From Streptomyces sp. NBC_01016 (lineage in GTDB: Bacteria; Actinomycetota; Actinomycetes; Streptomycetales; Streptomycetaceae), in the NCBI RefSeq assembly GCF_026341035.1, contig NZ_JAPEOQ010000001.1:5146001-5210000 (forward strand): DNA of 64,000 bases, in the 5' to 3' direction. Position numbers and translations under genes: made by a program. The notes beneath the pieces were generated by a model, which was not told the DNA's origin, searched no databases, and worked only from the letters and a program-made list of their open reading frames with translations. Positions 41,028 through 50,045 of the stretch are shown here, piece after piece; positions within the stretch are counted from its first letter, which is position 1; each line of letters starts with the position of its first letter.

Positions 41028-41369
41028 CTAGTCGAAGTCGCCCGACAGCGCCGACGCCATCCGCAGGTGCGGAGCCGCCTCGTCGCCCCGGCCCTGCCGC
41101 TCCAGCGTGCGGCCGAGCATCAGGCGGGCGTAGTGCTCCACCGGGTCGCGCTCCACGATGGTGCGCAACTCGGTCTCGGCGCGGCCCAGTTGGGCCGAGT
41201 GGTAGTACGAACGGGCCAGGAGGAGGCGGGGGCCGGTCTGCTCGGGTACCTCCTCGACGAGGCCGTCGAGGATCCGGGCGGCGTTCGCGTACTCCTTGGC
41301 GTCGAAGAACATCTGGGCACGGTCCCAGCGCTCCGCGGCCGTCCCGTGCGTGTAGTACTGCTGCTCCAC
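41028..41369 (-). CDS. Small TPR-repeat protein
   Basis: A 113-residue soluble protein made of three helix pairs of the tetratricopeptide type (WDRAQMFFDAKEYANAARIL, GPRLLLARSYYHSAQLGRA, YARLMLGRTLERQGRGDEAA). I chose the GTG at 41367-41369 because AAGGAGG lies five bases upstream. It probably works as a small adaptor; its partner is not evident. It follows the PucR-type regulator gene's end on the same strand after an 89-base gap, and a strong terminator lies beyond its stop. Confidence 0.85.
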   Translation of the reverse strand: MEQQYYTHGTAAERWDRAQMFFDAKEYANAARILDGLVEEVPEQTGPRLLLARSYYHSAQLGRAETELRTIVERDPVEHYARLMLGRTLERQGRGDEAAPHLRMASALSGDFD

Positions 41370-41458
41370 TGTTGCCTCCTTGCTCGAGCCCTTCAACGGA
41401 GGTACGGGGTGGGGTATTCCTTGGAGGTGACCGGCGGGCGTTCCCGCAGGTCACGGGC

Positions 41459-42886
41459 TTACGGTTGGGTCTCCGGTGTCTTCGCGCGCAGCGCCGCCTC
41501 CAGCTCGAAGCGGGCGTCCGGGTCGGTGAGGGCGGGGCCGAAGAGGCGTTGCAGGTGGTGCAGGCGTTGGCGGGCGGTCTGGGGGTGGATGTCCAGGCGC
41601 TCGGCGAGTTCGGGTGCGCTGCCGTGCGGGCTCTGCAGGTGGGCGAGGAGGGTGTGGGCCAGGCGGTTGCGCTGTTTCGGAGTGAGGCCTGCGAGGGGCG
41701 CGAGGCGCCGCGTGGCCATGAGGCGGACGAGCGCGGGGTCGGCGAGCAGGAGGAGGTCCGGGAGGTGTCGGCCCGCCTCCCGGTGGGCGTCGGCGGGACC
41801 GTGTTCGCGCAGGGTCCGGGCCCAGCGCAGCGAATCGGCGGCCTGGGCGAGGGGGACGACGGGGCCGATGACACCCGAGCGTTCGTGCAGCAGCCGATGC
41901 AGGCGGGGGTCGGTGAGGAGGGTGCCGGGGTTGAGGTCGGGGTCGGGGTCGGGGACGAGGAGGCAGGGGGCGGGGCCGTCGAGCTCGGCGAGCACGTCCT
42001 GGGGGAGTGGCTTCCGGAAGGTGGGCGCGGCATCCGCGTCGTCGTGGGCGGATGCCGTGGGCTGCCCACCCGGGGCGGATGCGGGCCGCTGGGACCCGCC
42101 GGTGCCGGGTGCGGGTGACTGGGAGCCGCCGGTCCCAGGCGCGGGTGACTGTGAACCGCCGGTGCCGGGCGCGGGTGACCGTGAACCGCCGGGAGGCCCC
42201 GTCCCCGGACCAGTCGCCCCGGCCCCGGACCCCGCAACCCGCCGAGGCCCCAACGCCACCCCCGCCACCGTCTCCGGCAATGCCCACTCCGCATCCCGCG
42301 CCGCCTGCTCCAAGGCGTCCGCCGCCGGCGGGTCCGACGCGATCAGCAACGTGAGGAGACGGTGGCGGCGACGCCCCAGGGTTCCCGCCGCGTCCGCCTG
42401 GGCGCGGGCGTACGCGGCGACAGACTCCGCCGCGATCTCGTCGATGTGGGTGAACGCCGTCTCCGCGAGCTGCGCCACCGCCTCCGTGCCCAGCGACAGG
42501 CGGCGCGCCACCCGCGCGTAGCGGCGCCACGCCACCCGGCCGCCCAGGCGGTATGCCGCCTGCAGCGCGTCCAGGCTCCGTCCCACCGCCAACTCGCCGC
42601 GCCCCAGCGCCCGGTAGACCGGAAGGCGCCGCGCGTCGAGTTCGCCGCCGCCCTCGCCTACCCGGTCGACGAATTCGGCGAGAGCGGTTTCCACGCCGTT
42701 TCGAATGAATGCCCCGAACTTCCCCGACAACGGCCGGGAGAATTCCGGGATCTGGCGCCGGATTTCATGGATGATCTCGGCCGCCAGGGTGCGGTTCTCC
42801 TTGCGCAGCTCGTCTCCGAGGCGCTGCGGAAACACTGCCCATGCGCCGCCGAAAGACGGCATTGCCGCCGTGTCGGAACCGTTCAT
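41459..42886 (-). CDS. PucR-type helix-turn-helix regulator with repetitive linker
   Basis: A 475-residue transcription factor. The N-terminal 160 residues form a helical sensor (RKENRTLAAEIIHEIRRQIP, ALGRGELAVGRSLDALQAAY), like the domain that precedes PucR-type regulators in actinomycetes. A Gly/Ser/Pro/Gln linker of GSQSPAPGTG-type repeats, encoded by 30-base tandem units, spans about 235-275. The C-terminal PucR helix-turn-helix (about 400-470) includes LAHTLLAHLQSPHGSAPELAERL and IHPQTARQRLHHLQRLFG. I chose the ATG at 42884-42886, with GGGAG seven bases upstream. It diverges from the secreted lipase gene and probably controls it. Confidence 0.82.
   Translation of the reverse strand: MNGSDTAAMPSFGGAWAVFPQRLGDELRKENRTLAAEIIHEIRRQIPEFSRPLSGKFGAFIRNGVETALAEFVDRVGEGGGELDARRLPVYRALGRGELAVGRSLDALQAAYRLGGRVAWRRYARVARRLSLGTEAVAQLAETAFTHIDEIAAESVAAYARAQADAAGTLGRRRHRLLTLLIASDPPAADALEQAARDAEWALPETVAGVALGPRRVAGSGAGATGPGTGPPGGSRSPAPGTGGSQSPAPGTGGSQSPAPGTGGSQRPASAPGGQPTASAHDDADAAPTFRKPLPQDVLAELDGPAPCLLVPDPDPDLNPGTLLTDPRLHRLLHERSGVIGPVVPLAQAADSLRWARTLREHGPADAHREAGRHLPDLLLLADPALVRLMATRRLAPLAGLTPKQRNRLAHTLLAHLQSPHGSAPELAERLDIHPQTARQRLHHLQRLFGPALTDPDARFELEAALRAKTPETQP
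42089..42178. repeat. 30-base tandem repeat in the PucR linker
   Basis: Three units at 42089-42118, 42119-42148 and 42149-42178, with a partial fourth. They are in frame and code for a 10-residue Gly/Pro/Ser repeat. Confidence 0.85.
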
Positions 42887-42948
42887 CCCTTCGCTCCCAG
42901 GTCCGTCCGTCCGCCGAGTATGGGTCGAGGTTACTCGCGGGTCAAGAT

Positions 42949-42965
42949 GTTGACAGGAAGTCAAC
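42949..42965. promoter_or_regulatory. Inverted repeat upstream of PucR
   Basis: GTTGAC-AGGAA-GTCAAC lies between the PucR and lipase genes, 63-79 bases above the PucR start. It may be an operator. Confidence 0.45.
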
Positions 42966-43117
42966 TACCGGTGCTAGTCGGTCGTTCACCAGCGATATTG
43001 CGGATCACTGGGGTCGCGGGAGCGGCGAAGCGCTCACCCAAGTGACACTTTCGATCGGCGTGCGTACGGAAACCTGGCACCGTTCTGCGCGCCGAACGCA
43101 CCGCCGTGCCAACACCA

Positions 43118-43147
43118 TTGCCGGGCCCCTCCGGTGTCTCCTAGCTT
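43118..43147 (+). promoter_or_regulatory. Predicted lipase promoter
   Basis: TTGCCG (43118-43123), an 18-base spacer and TAGCTT (43142-43147) lie about 60 bases before the lipase start. The rest of 42966-43117 shows nothing. Confidence 0.45.
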
Positions 43148-43204
43148 CACGCCGTCCGATGCCGCGCAGTACGCGGCATTCCAGAACAAGGGACGGTACT
43201 GGAA

Positions 43205-44176
43205 ATGAGACGCAGGGTTTTCGGCGCGGCCGCCGCGGGTGTCCTCGGAATCGCGGGACTTGTCTCGCTCGGCTCCCCGCACGCGACCGCCGCCGAGGAG
43301 CAACGGCCGGTCGAGTACAACTTCACCAAGGGATTCCTGGCCGGATTCTTCAAGGCCGGTGAGGCGCCGCCCGGCGCGAACGACTGGGGCTGCAAGCCGA
43401 GCGGCGAACATCCGCGACCCGTCGTCCTGGTCCACGGCACGCTCGAGAACATGAACGACAACTGGCGCGGCGCGGCGCCCCTGCTGGCGAACAACGGCTA
43501 CTGCGTCTTCGCCTTCAACTACGGGGCCGACAAGCAGACGTCGCCGATCCAGGGCACCGCCCACATGAAGGAGAGCGCGGCTCAACTCGGCGCCTTCGTG
43601 GACAAGGTGCGCGGCGCGACGGGCACGGCCGAGGTCGACCTCGTCGGCCACTCCCAGGGCGGCGGCCCGCTGCCCCGCACCTACCTCAAGGACGACCCGA
43701 GCGCCGCGGGCAAGGTCGACAAGCTCGTCGGCATCACCCCCTCCAACCACGGCACCACGCTCTCCGGAATCACCGAACTCGGCCGCCAACTCCACCTGTT
43801 GCAACCGGTGAACGGGTTCCTCGACAAGACCGCACCGGCCCTCTCCGAGCAGGAGATCGGCTCGGACTTCAACAAGGCCCTGGACGCCGGCGGCGACACC
43901 GTGCCGGGCGTCGACTACACCGTCATCGCCACCAAGTACGACGAGGTGGTCACGCCCTACACCAACGCCTTCCTCAAGGCGGGCCCCGGCGCGACCGTGC
44001 GCAACATCCGCCTCCAGGACACCTGCGCCAAGGACTACTCCGACCATCTCCAGGCCCCGTACGATCCCATCACCCTCACCCACGTACTGAACGCGCTCGA
44101 TCCCGCCCACCCCCGCGCGGTGAAGTGCCAGACGGTGCTGCCGCTCACCGGACCCACCGGCCCGGTCGAGCAGTAG
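43205..44176 (+). CDS. Secreted lipase/esterase (Lipase_2, EstA type)
   Basis: A 323-residue exported alpha/beta hydrolase. The signal peptide ends near ATAA (about residue 30). VVLVHGTLENMNDNW is the oxyanion region, GHSQGG the elbow with Ser150, KYDEVVTPY the probable acid and DPITLTHVLNALD the catalytic His region; Cys63-Cys100 and a later pair may form disulfides. Such enzymes hydrolyse triglycerides or polyesters outside the cell. A strong stem-loop follows. The divergent PucR-type gene may control it. Confidence 0.9.
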   Translation: MRRRVFGAAAAGVLGIAGLVSLGSPHATAAEEQRPVEYNFTKGFLAGFFKAGEAPPGANDWGCKPSGEHPRPVVLVHGTLENMNDNWRGAAPLLANNGYCVFAFNYGADKQTSPIQGTAHMKESAAQLGAFVDKVRGATGTAEVDLVGHSQGGGPLPRTYLKDDPSAAGKVDKLVGITPSNHGTTLSGITELGRQLHLLQPVNGFLDKTAPALSEQEIGSDFNKALDAGGDTVPGVDYTVIATKYDEVVTPYTNAFLKAGPGATVRNIRLQDTCAKDYSDHLQAPYDPITLTHVLNALDPAHPRAVKCQTVLPLTGPTGPVEQ

Positions 44177-44212
44177 CGGAAAGCCGAACGCAGAGCCGGA
44201 CTTCAAGCTCCT

Positions 44213-44251
44213 GGAAGCCGCCCGCCGTGCCCACTCCGGCGGGCGGCTTCC
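44213..44251 (+). terminator. Terminator after the lipase gene
   Basis: GGAAGCCGCCCGCCG and CGGCGGGCGGCTTCC form a perfect 15-base stem around a nine-base loop, 37 bases after the stop. Confidence 0.85.
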
Positions 44252-44416
44252 GTGTGTCCATCGGCCGGTTCGCGGCGTCGGCCATGTTGACTCACTGCGG
44301 GTGCCACGTATGTTGCTGTGCGTCCCTTCTCCGACTCGCGCACAGTTCGGTCCCGCAAGGCCCACGGGCCCCCTCGGTCCCGTGGGCCCACATGCCCTCC
44401 GTGCAATGGGAGTCTC

Positions 44417-47400
44417 ATGGACACCACCCCCGTCACCGCCCCTGTCGCCGGCCCGTCCTTCACCCGCCGCCGGTTCCTGCAGACCACCACCGCCACGGCC
44501 GGCGCCGTCGCCGCGGGCGCCGGTGCGCTCCTCGAACCGGCGACGGCGGCGGCGGCAGCCGCGACCGCCCCCGCGTCGCTCTCCTTCACCGCCGCCACCA
44601 ATGGGGCCGCCACCCTCGCCCCGTCCGGTGACCGCTTCGTCGCCGAGATCCAGAACATCCTGTGGTCGATCCCGCGCAAGGGCGGCACCGCGAGACCGCT
44701 CACCACCCCCGAACTCGAGCCCACCCGCCCCCAGTTCGCCCCCGACGGGAAACGGCTCGTCGTCTGCGGCTACCAGGGCGGCGGCTTCCACCTGTGGCTT
44801 CTGGACGCCGACGGGGGCACGCCGAAGCAGCTCACCGACGGGCCGTGGGACGACCGCGGCCCCGCCTGGTCCCCGGACGGCCACCGGATCGCCTTTGCCT
44901 CCGAGCGTGGCGGCGACCCCGAGTCGGCCGCCCCGTACCGCATCTGGACCATCGACGTACGCGACGGAACCCTCACCCGCCTCACCGGCGCTCCCGGCCA
45001 GGAAGGCCCGGGGCAGGCCGGTGCCTGGGAGGACTTCGACCCGACCTGGTCCGCCGACGGCACGCGCGTGCTCTTCGTACGAGGAGTGGTCACCGACGCC
45101 GGAACCCTCCAGGCGTCCACCCTCGCCTCGGTCGCCGCCGACGGAACCGGGTCCGTCACGACAGAGCACACCGACGACTCCGGCGCCCAGGTCATGACCC
45201 CCGCCGTCGCGCCGAAGGCCAAGGGTTCCCTCGCCTATCTGCGGACCACCGCGTCACCCGCCGCCACCTGCACCCTCGTCGTCGACGGAAAGCCGGTCGA
45301 CGTTCCCGGTGACCTCGCCCCCGTGCCGCCACGCTGGACGGGCCCGGACACCCTGCTGCTCACCGTCGACGGCCGCTTCCGTCTCGTGCGCCCCGCCGCC
45401 CCGAGCGAGGGCGAACGGATCGCGTTCACCGCGAAGCTCCCGGTCGACCGGCCGCGCTACCGCGTCAAGCAGTACGACTTCGAGGCCGGGGGAGTCCGCC
45501 CGGTCCGCTCCCCGCACCTGCCGGCGCTGTCGCCCGACGGCAAGCAGGTGGCCTTCGCCGCCCTCAACTCGCTGTGGATCGGCGCCACTTCGGGCGGCCG
45601 TGCCCCGCGCAAGGTCGTACAGGCCCCGCAGACCCGCTACGTACTCGCCCCGACCTGGACCCCCGACGGCAAGGCGCTCGTCTACGCCGACGACCGGGCG
45701 GGCCTGTTCTCCGTACGCCGACATGACCTGGACAGCGGCAAGGAGACGGTGCTCGCCGAGGGTGGCCGAGTCTTCCCCGCGCTCTCGCCCGACGGGAACC
45801 GGCTCGCCTGCATCGACATGTCCGGCAACCTCGTCGTCCGCGACCTCACCGCAGGCACCGAACGTGTCCTCGCCGCGCCGATGGGCAGCGGCGGACTGCC
45901 CGGAAGACCCTGTTGGTCGCCCGACGGCAGATACGTCGCGCTGTGCGACCGCAGCCGCCTCAACCAGCGCTTCCGCGAGGGCTACAACCTCATCCGCGTC
46001 GTCGACACCGGGACCGGCAAGGCCGTCGTCCACGCGGTCGCCCCGCACGTCTCGATCGCCGACCGCTACGACTCCGGGCCGGTGTGGTCGCCCGACGGCC
46101 GCACCATGGCCGTGGTCGTCGAGTCCGCGCTGTGGCTGCTGCCGGTACGCGCCGACGGCACCCCGGACGGCGAGCCCCGCCAGGTCACCGACGAGGCCGC
46201 GGACCACCCGAGCTGGTCCGCCGACAGCCGGCAGCTCCTCTACCTGAGCGCGGGCCGACTCCGCCTCCTCGACGTGGCGAAGGGCACCGCCCGTACGGTC
46301 AGGATCCCGCTCGACCACCGCCGCCCCCGCCCCGCCGACACCGTCGTGCACGCGGGCCGGTTCTGGGACGGCACGGGATCCGAGGTCCGCGACGACGTCG
46401 ACGTCACCGTCGAGGGCGGCCGCATCACCGCCGTCACCCCGCACCGCGCGGGCAGCCGGGCATCCGCCAAGCGCATCGACGCCTCCGGAAAGACCGTGAT
46501 CCCGGGCCTCTTCGACGCCCACACCCACCCCTGGCAGTCCACCTACGGCGGCCGCCAGACCGCGCTGCAACTCGCGTACGGCATCACCACCGCGGTCTCC
46601 CTCGGCGGCTTCGCCTACGAGCAGGCCCGCATCCGGGAAGCGGTGTACGCGGGGGCGCTCGCGGGGCCGCGGCTCCTCGCCACCGGCGAACTGCTCGACG
46701 GGCCGCGCGTCGCCTACAGCATGGGACGCGCCCACCGCACCCGCGCGGGCCTGCGCCGCTCCCTCGACCGGGCCGCCGCGCTCGACTGGGACTTCGTCAA
46801 AACCTATGTGCGGGCGCCGGGTTGGGTGATGAAGGAGGCGGCATCCTTCGCGCACGAACATCTCGGGGTGCGCAGTGGCAGCCACCTGTGCACACCGGGA
46901 ATCCAGCTCGGCCAGGACCTGACGACCCATCTGCAGGCCACCCAGCGCCTGGAGTTCGGGCACGCGACGACGGCGACGGGCCACTCCGGCGAGGACGTCC
47001 AGGAGATCTACTCGAGGACCGGCGACTTCCATCTCATCGCGACTCCGTTCACGGCACAGCCGCTGATCGGCGCCGATCCGGCCCTCGCGGACGACCCGCG
47101 CGTCACGCGCCTGATGCCGCCGTGGGACACCGCCGCCGTGGAGAAGCTGGCCAAGACACCGCCCACGGCTGCCCAACTTGCCACGCTGGACACGGAGCTG
47201 GCGGTGTACCGGCGCGTCCTCGCCGCAGGCGGGCATATCGCGCTCGGCACCGACCAGCCGCTCGTCCCGGTCGGCCTCCACCTGCACCTGGCGCTGCGCG
47301 CCCTGCACCGCGGCGGGCTGTCCCCGGCCCAGGCGCTGCACACGGCGACGCTCATGCCCGCACGGATCTTCGGGGCGGACGCGGACCTGGGCACCCTGGA

Positions 47401-47629
47401 GGAGGGCAAGCTCGCCGACCTCACGATCGTCGACGGCGACCCGTTCACCGACTTCGACGACCTGATCCGTACGACGGCCGTGCTGCGCGGCGGCGTCCCC
47501 TTCCAACAGGCCGACCTTGTCGGCTCGTTCGAACCGGTGGCCTCCAGAACACTGAGGGCCACCGGAGACGACTGGCTGGAAGTGGGCCGCCACATGCGCC
47601 GCGAGGGCTGCTGCGACGCGGGGATCTAG
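44417..47629 (+). CDS. Tat-exported beta-propeller/amidohydrolase fusion
   Basis: A 1070-residue exported protein. The Tat signal has TRRRFLQ (16-22). Residues 60-630 are TolB/PD40-type propeller repeats (PQFAPDGKRLVVCG, PAWSPDGHRIAFAS, VWSPDGRTMAVV and others). A metal-dependent amidohydrolase domain follows: GLFDAHTHPW (about 698) for the first two His, FVKTYV for the bridging Lys, GSHL and FGHATTA for the next His, and ALGTDQP for the Asp. GGGAG precedes the ATG. The substrate is probably a peptide, a dipeptide amide or a lactone processed outside the cell. It converges with the osmolyte importer operon. Confidence 0.88.
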   Translation: MDTTPVTAPVAGPSFTRRRFLQTTTATAGAVAAGAGALLEPATAAAAAATAPASLSFTAATNGAATLAPSGDRFVAEIQNILWSIPRKGGTARPLTTPELEPTRPQFAPDGKRLVVCGYQGGGFHLWLLDADGGTPKQLTDGPWDDRGPAWSPDGHRIAFASERGGDPESAAPYRIWTIDVRDGTLTRLTGAPGQEGPGQAGAWEDFDPTWSADGTRVLFVRGVVTDAGTLQASTLASVAADGTGSVTTEHTDDSGAQVMTPAVAPKAKGSLAYLRTTASPAATCTLVVDGKPVDVPGDLAPVPPRWTGPDTLLLTVDGRFRLVRPAAPSEGERIAFTAKLPVDRPRYRVKQYDFEAGGVRPVRSPHLPALSPDGKQVAFAALNSLWIGATSGGRAPRKVVQAPQTRYVLAPTWTPDGKALVYADDRAGLFSVRRHDLDSGKETVLAEGGRVFPALSPDGNRLACIDMSGNLVVRDLTAGTERVLAAPMGSGGLPGRPCWSPDGRYVALCDRSRLNQRFREGYNLIRVVDTGTGKAVVHAVAPHVSIADRYDSGPVWSPDGRTMAVVVESALWLLPVRADGTPDGEPRQVTDEAADHPSWSADSRQLLYLSAGRLRLLDVAKGTARTVRIPLDHRRPRPADTVVHAGRFWDGTGSEVRDDVDVTVEGGRITAVTPHRAGSRASAKRIDASGKTVIPGLFDAHTHPWQSTYGGRQTALQLAYGITTAVSLGGFAYEQARIREAVYAGALAGPRLLATGELLDGPRVAYSMGRAHRTRAGLRRSLDRAAALDWDFVKTYVRAPGWVMKEAASFAHEHLGVRSGSHLCTPGIQLGQDLTTHLQATQRLEFGHATTATGHSGEDVQEIYSRTGDFHLIATPFTAQPLIGADPALADDPRVTRLMPPWDTAAVEKLAKTPPTAAQLATLDTELAVYRRVLAAGGHIALGTDQPLVPVGLHLHLALRALHRGGLSPAQALHTATLMPARIFGADADLGTLEEGKLADLTIVDGDPFTDFDDLIRTTAVLRGGVPFQQADLVGSFEPVASRTLRATGDDWLEVGRHMRREGCCDAGI

Positions 47630-47692
47630 ACGCGCGTCCCGGACGCCCGTCTCAGACGGGCGTCCCAGACGGTCGTTCTAGACGCGCGTCCC
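47625..47692. repeat. 16-base direct repeats covering two convergent stop codons
   Basis: TCTAGACGCGCGTCCC occurs at 47625-47640 and 47677-47692. The first includes the amidohydrolase stop, the second the stop of the permease gene on the other strand. Confidence 0.85.
47641..47665. terminator. Bidirectional terminator
   Basis: GGACGCCCGTC-TCA-GACGGGCGTCC is a perfect 11-base stem with a three-base loop, between two convergent genes. Confidence 0.85.
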
Positions 47693-48322
47693 ACGCGGCG
47701 CGAGCCGGTTGCCGACGGCCCCGAACAGGCCGTCGGCAACCAGCGCCAGGACCGCCACCCACAGCGCCGCCGCGATCACGCCCGACAGGCCGTACGACAC
47801 CTGGTTGAGGATGATGTCGCCGAGCCCGCCGCCGCCCGCGACGGCCGCCAGGGTCGCGCTGGAGATGACGTACACGACGGCGATCCGGATGCCGGTGAAC
47901 AACACCGGGAGGGCGAGGGGCAGTTCGACGCGCCACAGGATCTGCCACTGCGTCAGACCCATGCCGCGCGCGGCCCGCACCAGGTCCGCGTCGACCTGCT
48001 CCACACCCAGGTACGCGTGCGTGAGCACCGGCGGGATCGCCATGATGACCAGCGCCGTCATGACGTTCACGAAGCCGATGCCGAGCAGGCCCAGGAAGAT
48101 CGCGATGAGGGCCAGGGACGGCAGTGCCCGGCCGATGTTGGAGATGCTGACCGTCAGGAACGAGCCCTTGCCGCGGTGCCCGAGCCACACACCGAGCGGC
48201 ACCGCGATCACCAGGGCCACGGCGACTCCGGCCGCGGAGAGCAGCAGATGGTCGACGGTCCGGCTGAGCAGCAGGCCGAAGTGGTCGGCCATGAACGAGA
48301 AACTCGAGAGGAAGGTGTGCAT
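47678..48322 (-). CDS. Quaternary-amine ABC importer permease (OpuC type), second subunit
   Basis: A 214-residue inner-membrane subunit with five or six helices. The EAA-like coupling loop LVRAARGMGLTQWQILWRVE and PLALPVLFTGIRIAVVYVI match the OpuCB/OpuCD and OsmW/OsmY permeases. AAAVGGGGLGDIIL is the family's C-terminal motif. Its ATG shares one base with the TGA of the first permease gene. It is the last gene of the five-gene unit and forms the channel with that permease. Confidence 0.9.
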   Translation of the reverse strand: MHTFLSSFSFMADHFGLLLSRTVDHLLLSAAGVAVALVIAVPLGVWLGHRGKGSFLTVSISNIGRALPSLALIAIFLGLLGIGFVNVMTALVIMAIPPVLTHAYLGVEQVDADLVRAARGMGLTQWQILWRVELPLALPVLFTGIRIAVVYVISSATLAAVAGGGGLGDIILNQVSYGLSGVIAAALWVAVLALVADGLFGAVGNRLAPRGTRV

Positions 48323-49056
48323 CAGACGGTCCTCCGCGTCCTGGCCCACGGCGTGAGCACCCGGCCGAGCAGCACGAGCAGTCCGTCGGCGGCGAGCGCG
48401 AGCGCCACGGCGAGCAGACCGGCCCCGATGAACTGCGTGTTGAACGGCGACTGGAGGCCCTGGATGATCGGCGAACCGAGCCCCTGGTCGATGATGAACG
48501 CGGCGATCTCGACCACGCTGATCGTGGTCACGGTCGCCACCCGAAGCCCGCTGATCACGGCGGGCAGCGCGAGCGGCAGCTCGATGCGCCACAGGATCTC
48601 GCGCCGGGTCAGGCCCATGCCGACCCCCGCACGGCGTACGTCCTCCGGTACTTCGCCGAGGCCGGTGACCGTCGACTTGAACAGCACCATCAGCGTGTAC
48701 GCGACCAGGGCGATCTCGGCGGTGAGCACGGACAGGCCAGACACCGGGACGAGCAGCGTGAACAGCGCCATCGGCGGGATCGTGTAGAGGAACGACGTCA
48801 GCCCGCCCAGCGGCCTGACCAGCCACTTCCGGAAGTGGGCGAGGAGAGCCAGCGGGAACGCGATCAGGAAGCCGATCCCGACCGCGATCATCGTGAGGCG
48901 CACGTGTTGGACCAGAGCCGGGCCGAACACGCTGGAGAAGTTCGCGGTGAACCAGTCGACGCAGAACACGCCGTTGTCGCGCACACACGAACTGACCGTG
49001 CCGAAGTCGGGGATGACGGGGTCGGTTCCCGCCGCCAGGGACAGCAACCCGCTCAC
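48322..49056 (-). CDS. Quaternary-amine ABC importer permease (OpuC type), first subunit
   Basis: A 244-residue membrane protein of the same family. After a 65-residue N-terminus with two Cys (SSCVRDNGVFCVDW) come about five helices and the coupling loop VRRAGVGMGLTRREILWRIE, PLALPAVISGLRVATVTTI and DQGLGSPIIQGL. The GTG start overlaps the stop of the ATPase gene (GTGA). The extended, Cys-containing N-terminus is longer than in many homologues and probably faces outward. Confidence 0.9.
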   Translation of the reverse strand: MSGLLSLAAGTDPVIPDFGTVSSCVRDNGVFCVDWFTANFSSVFGPALVQHVRLTMIAVGIGFLIAFPLALLAHFRKWLVRPLGGLTSFLYTIPPMALFTLLVPVSGLSVLTAEIALVAYTLMVLFKSTVTGLGEVPEDVRRAGVGMGLTRREILWRIELPLALPAVISGLRVATVTTISVVEIAAFIIDQGLGSPIIQGLQSPFNTQFIGAGLLAVALALAADGLLVLLGRVLTPWARTRRTV

Positions 49057-50045
49057 GCCGCCTCCCGTATGAGCTCGACGGTGACGGAGCCCACCGGCTT
49101 TCCGGCCTCGTCCGTGACGGACAGCCGCTCGGCGCCGCCGGCCATCAGCACCGACAGGGCGGTGCGCAGTGTGTCGCTCGTGCGCAGCACGTCGTCGGAA
49201 CCGGCCTCGTCCGCCGGCTCCAGCTTCAGGTCGCCGAGCGTCCGCAGGGTCAGTGCCTTCAGTCCACGGTCCGTGCCGACGAAGCGGGCCACGTAGTCGT
49301 CGGCGGGCTCGCGCAGGATCCGCTCCGGGGTGTCGTACTGGAGCAGCTTGCCGCCCTTGGCGAGGATCGCGATGCGGTCGCCCATGCGGACGGCCTCGTC
49401 GATGTCGTGGCTGACGAACAGCGTCGTCTTCTGCACCTGTTCCTGGAGGCGCAGGAACTCGTCCTGCACGTGCTCGCGCGTCACCGGGTCGAGCGCGCCG
49501 AACGGCTCGTCCATCAGCATGATGGGCGGGTCTGCCGCCAACGCCCGTGCGATGCCGACGCGTTGGCGCTGGCCGCCGGAGAGCTGCGAGGGGTAGCGGT
49601 GGGCGTACTCCTTGTGCGGGAGGCCGACCAGTTCGAGCAGCTCGCGCGAGCGCTCCGCGATCCTCGGCTTCTTCCAGCCGAGCACCTGCGGCACCGTCGC
49701 GACGTTCTCCTCGATCGTCAAGTGCGGGAAGAGTCCGGCCTGTTGGATGACGTAGCCGATGCCGCGCCGCAGTTCGATGACGTCCTGCTCGCGGATGCTG
49801 CTGCCGCCGATCCGGATGTCCCCGCTCGTCAGCTCGGTGAGCCGGTTGACGAGGGTGAGCGCGGTCGTCTTGCCGCACCCGGAGGCGCCGAGCAGGACAC
49901 AGATCTCGCCCGCCGGGACGGTCAGGGACAGCGCGTCGACCGCGGGGTCGTCGGTGCCGTCATACGTCTTGGTGGCCGAGTCGAAAACTATGTCGTCGGC
50001 GGCGCCAGCGGTCTGCATCGTGGAATGCTCCTCGGTCACGGTCAT
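49053..50045 (-). CDS. Quaternary-amine ABC importer ATPase (OpuCA/OsmV type)
   Basis: A 330-residue nucleotide-binding subunit: Walker A LGASGCGKTT, Q-loop YVIQQAGLFPHL, signature LSGGQRQRVG, Walker B IMLMDEPFGALD and H-loop VSHDIDEAVRMGD. A C-terminal CBS-like domain (about 250-330; TSDTLRTALSVLMAGGAERLSV) is present as one repeat, whereas osmosensing OpuA/OpuC ATPases carry two; ionic-strength gating may therefore be weak. The ATG overlaps the stop of the binding-protein gene (ATGA). Confidence 0.9.
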   Translation of the reverse strand: MTVTEEHSTMQTAGAADDIVFDSATKTYDGTDDPAVDALSLTVPAGEICVLLGASGCGKTTALTLVNRLTELTSGDIRIGGSSIREQDVIELRRGIGYVIQQAGLFPHLTIEENVATVPQVLGWKKPRIAERSRELLELVGLPHKEYAHRYPSQLSGGQRQRVGIARALAADPPIMLMDEPFGALDPVTREHVQDEFLRLQEQVQKTTLFVSHDIDEAVRMGDRIAILAKGGKLLQYDTPERILREPADDYVARFVGTDRGLKALTLRTLGDLKLEPADEAGSDDVLRTSDTLRTALSVLMAGGAERLSVTDEAGKPVGSVTVELIREAA

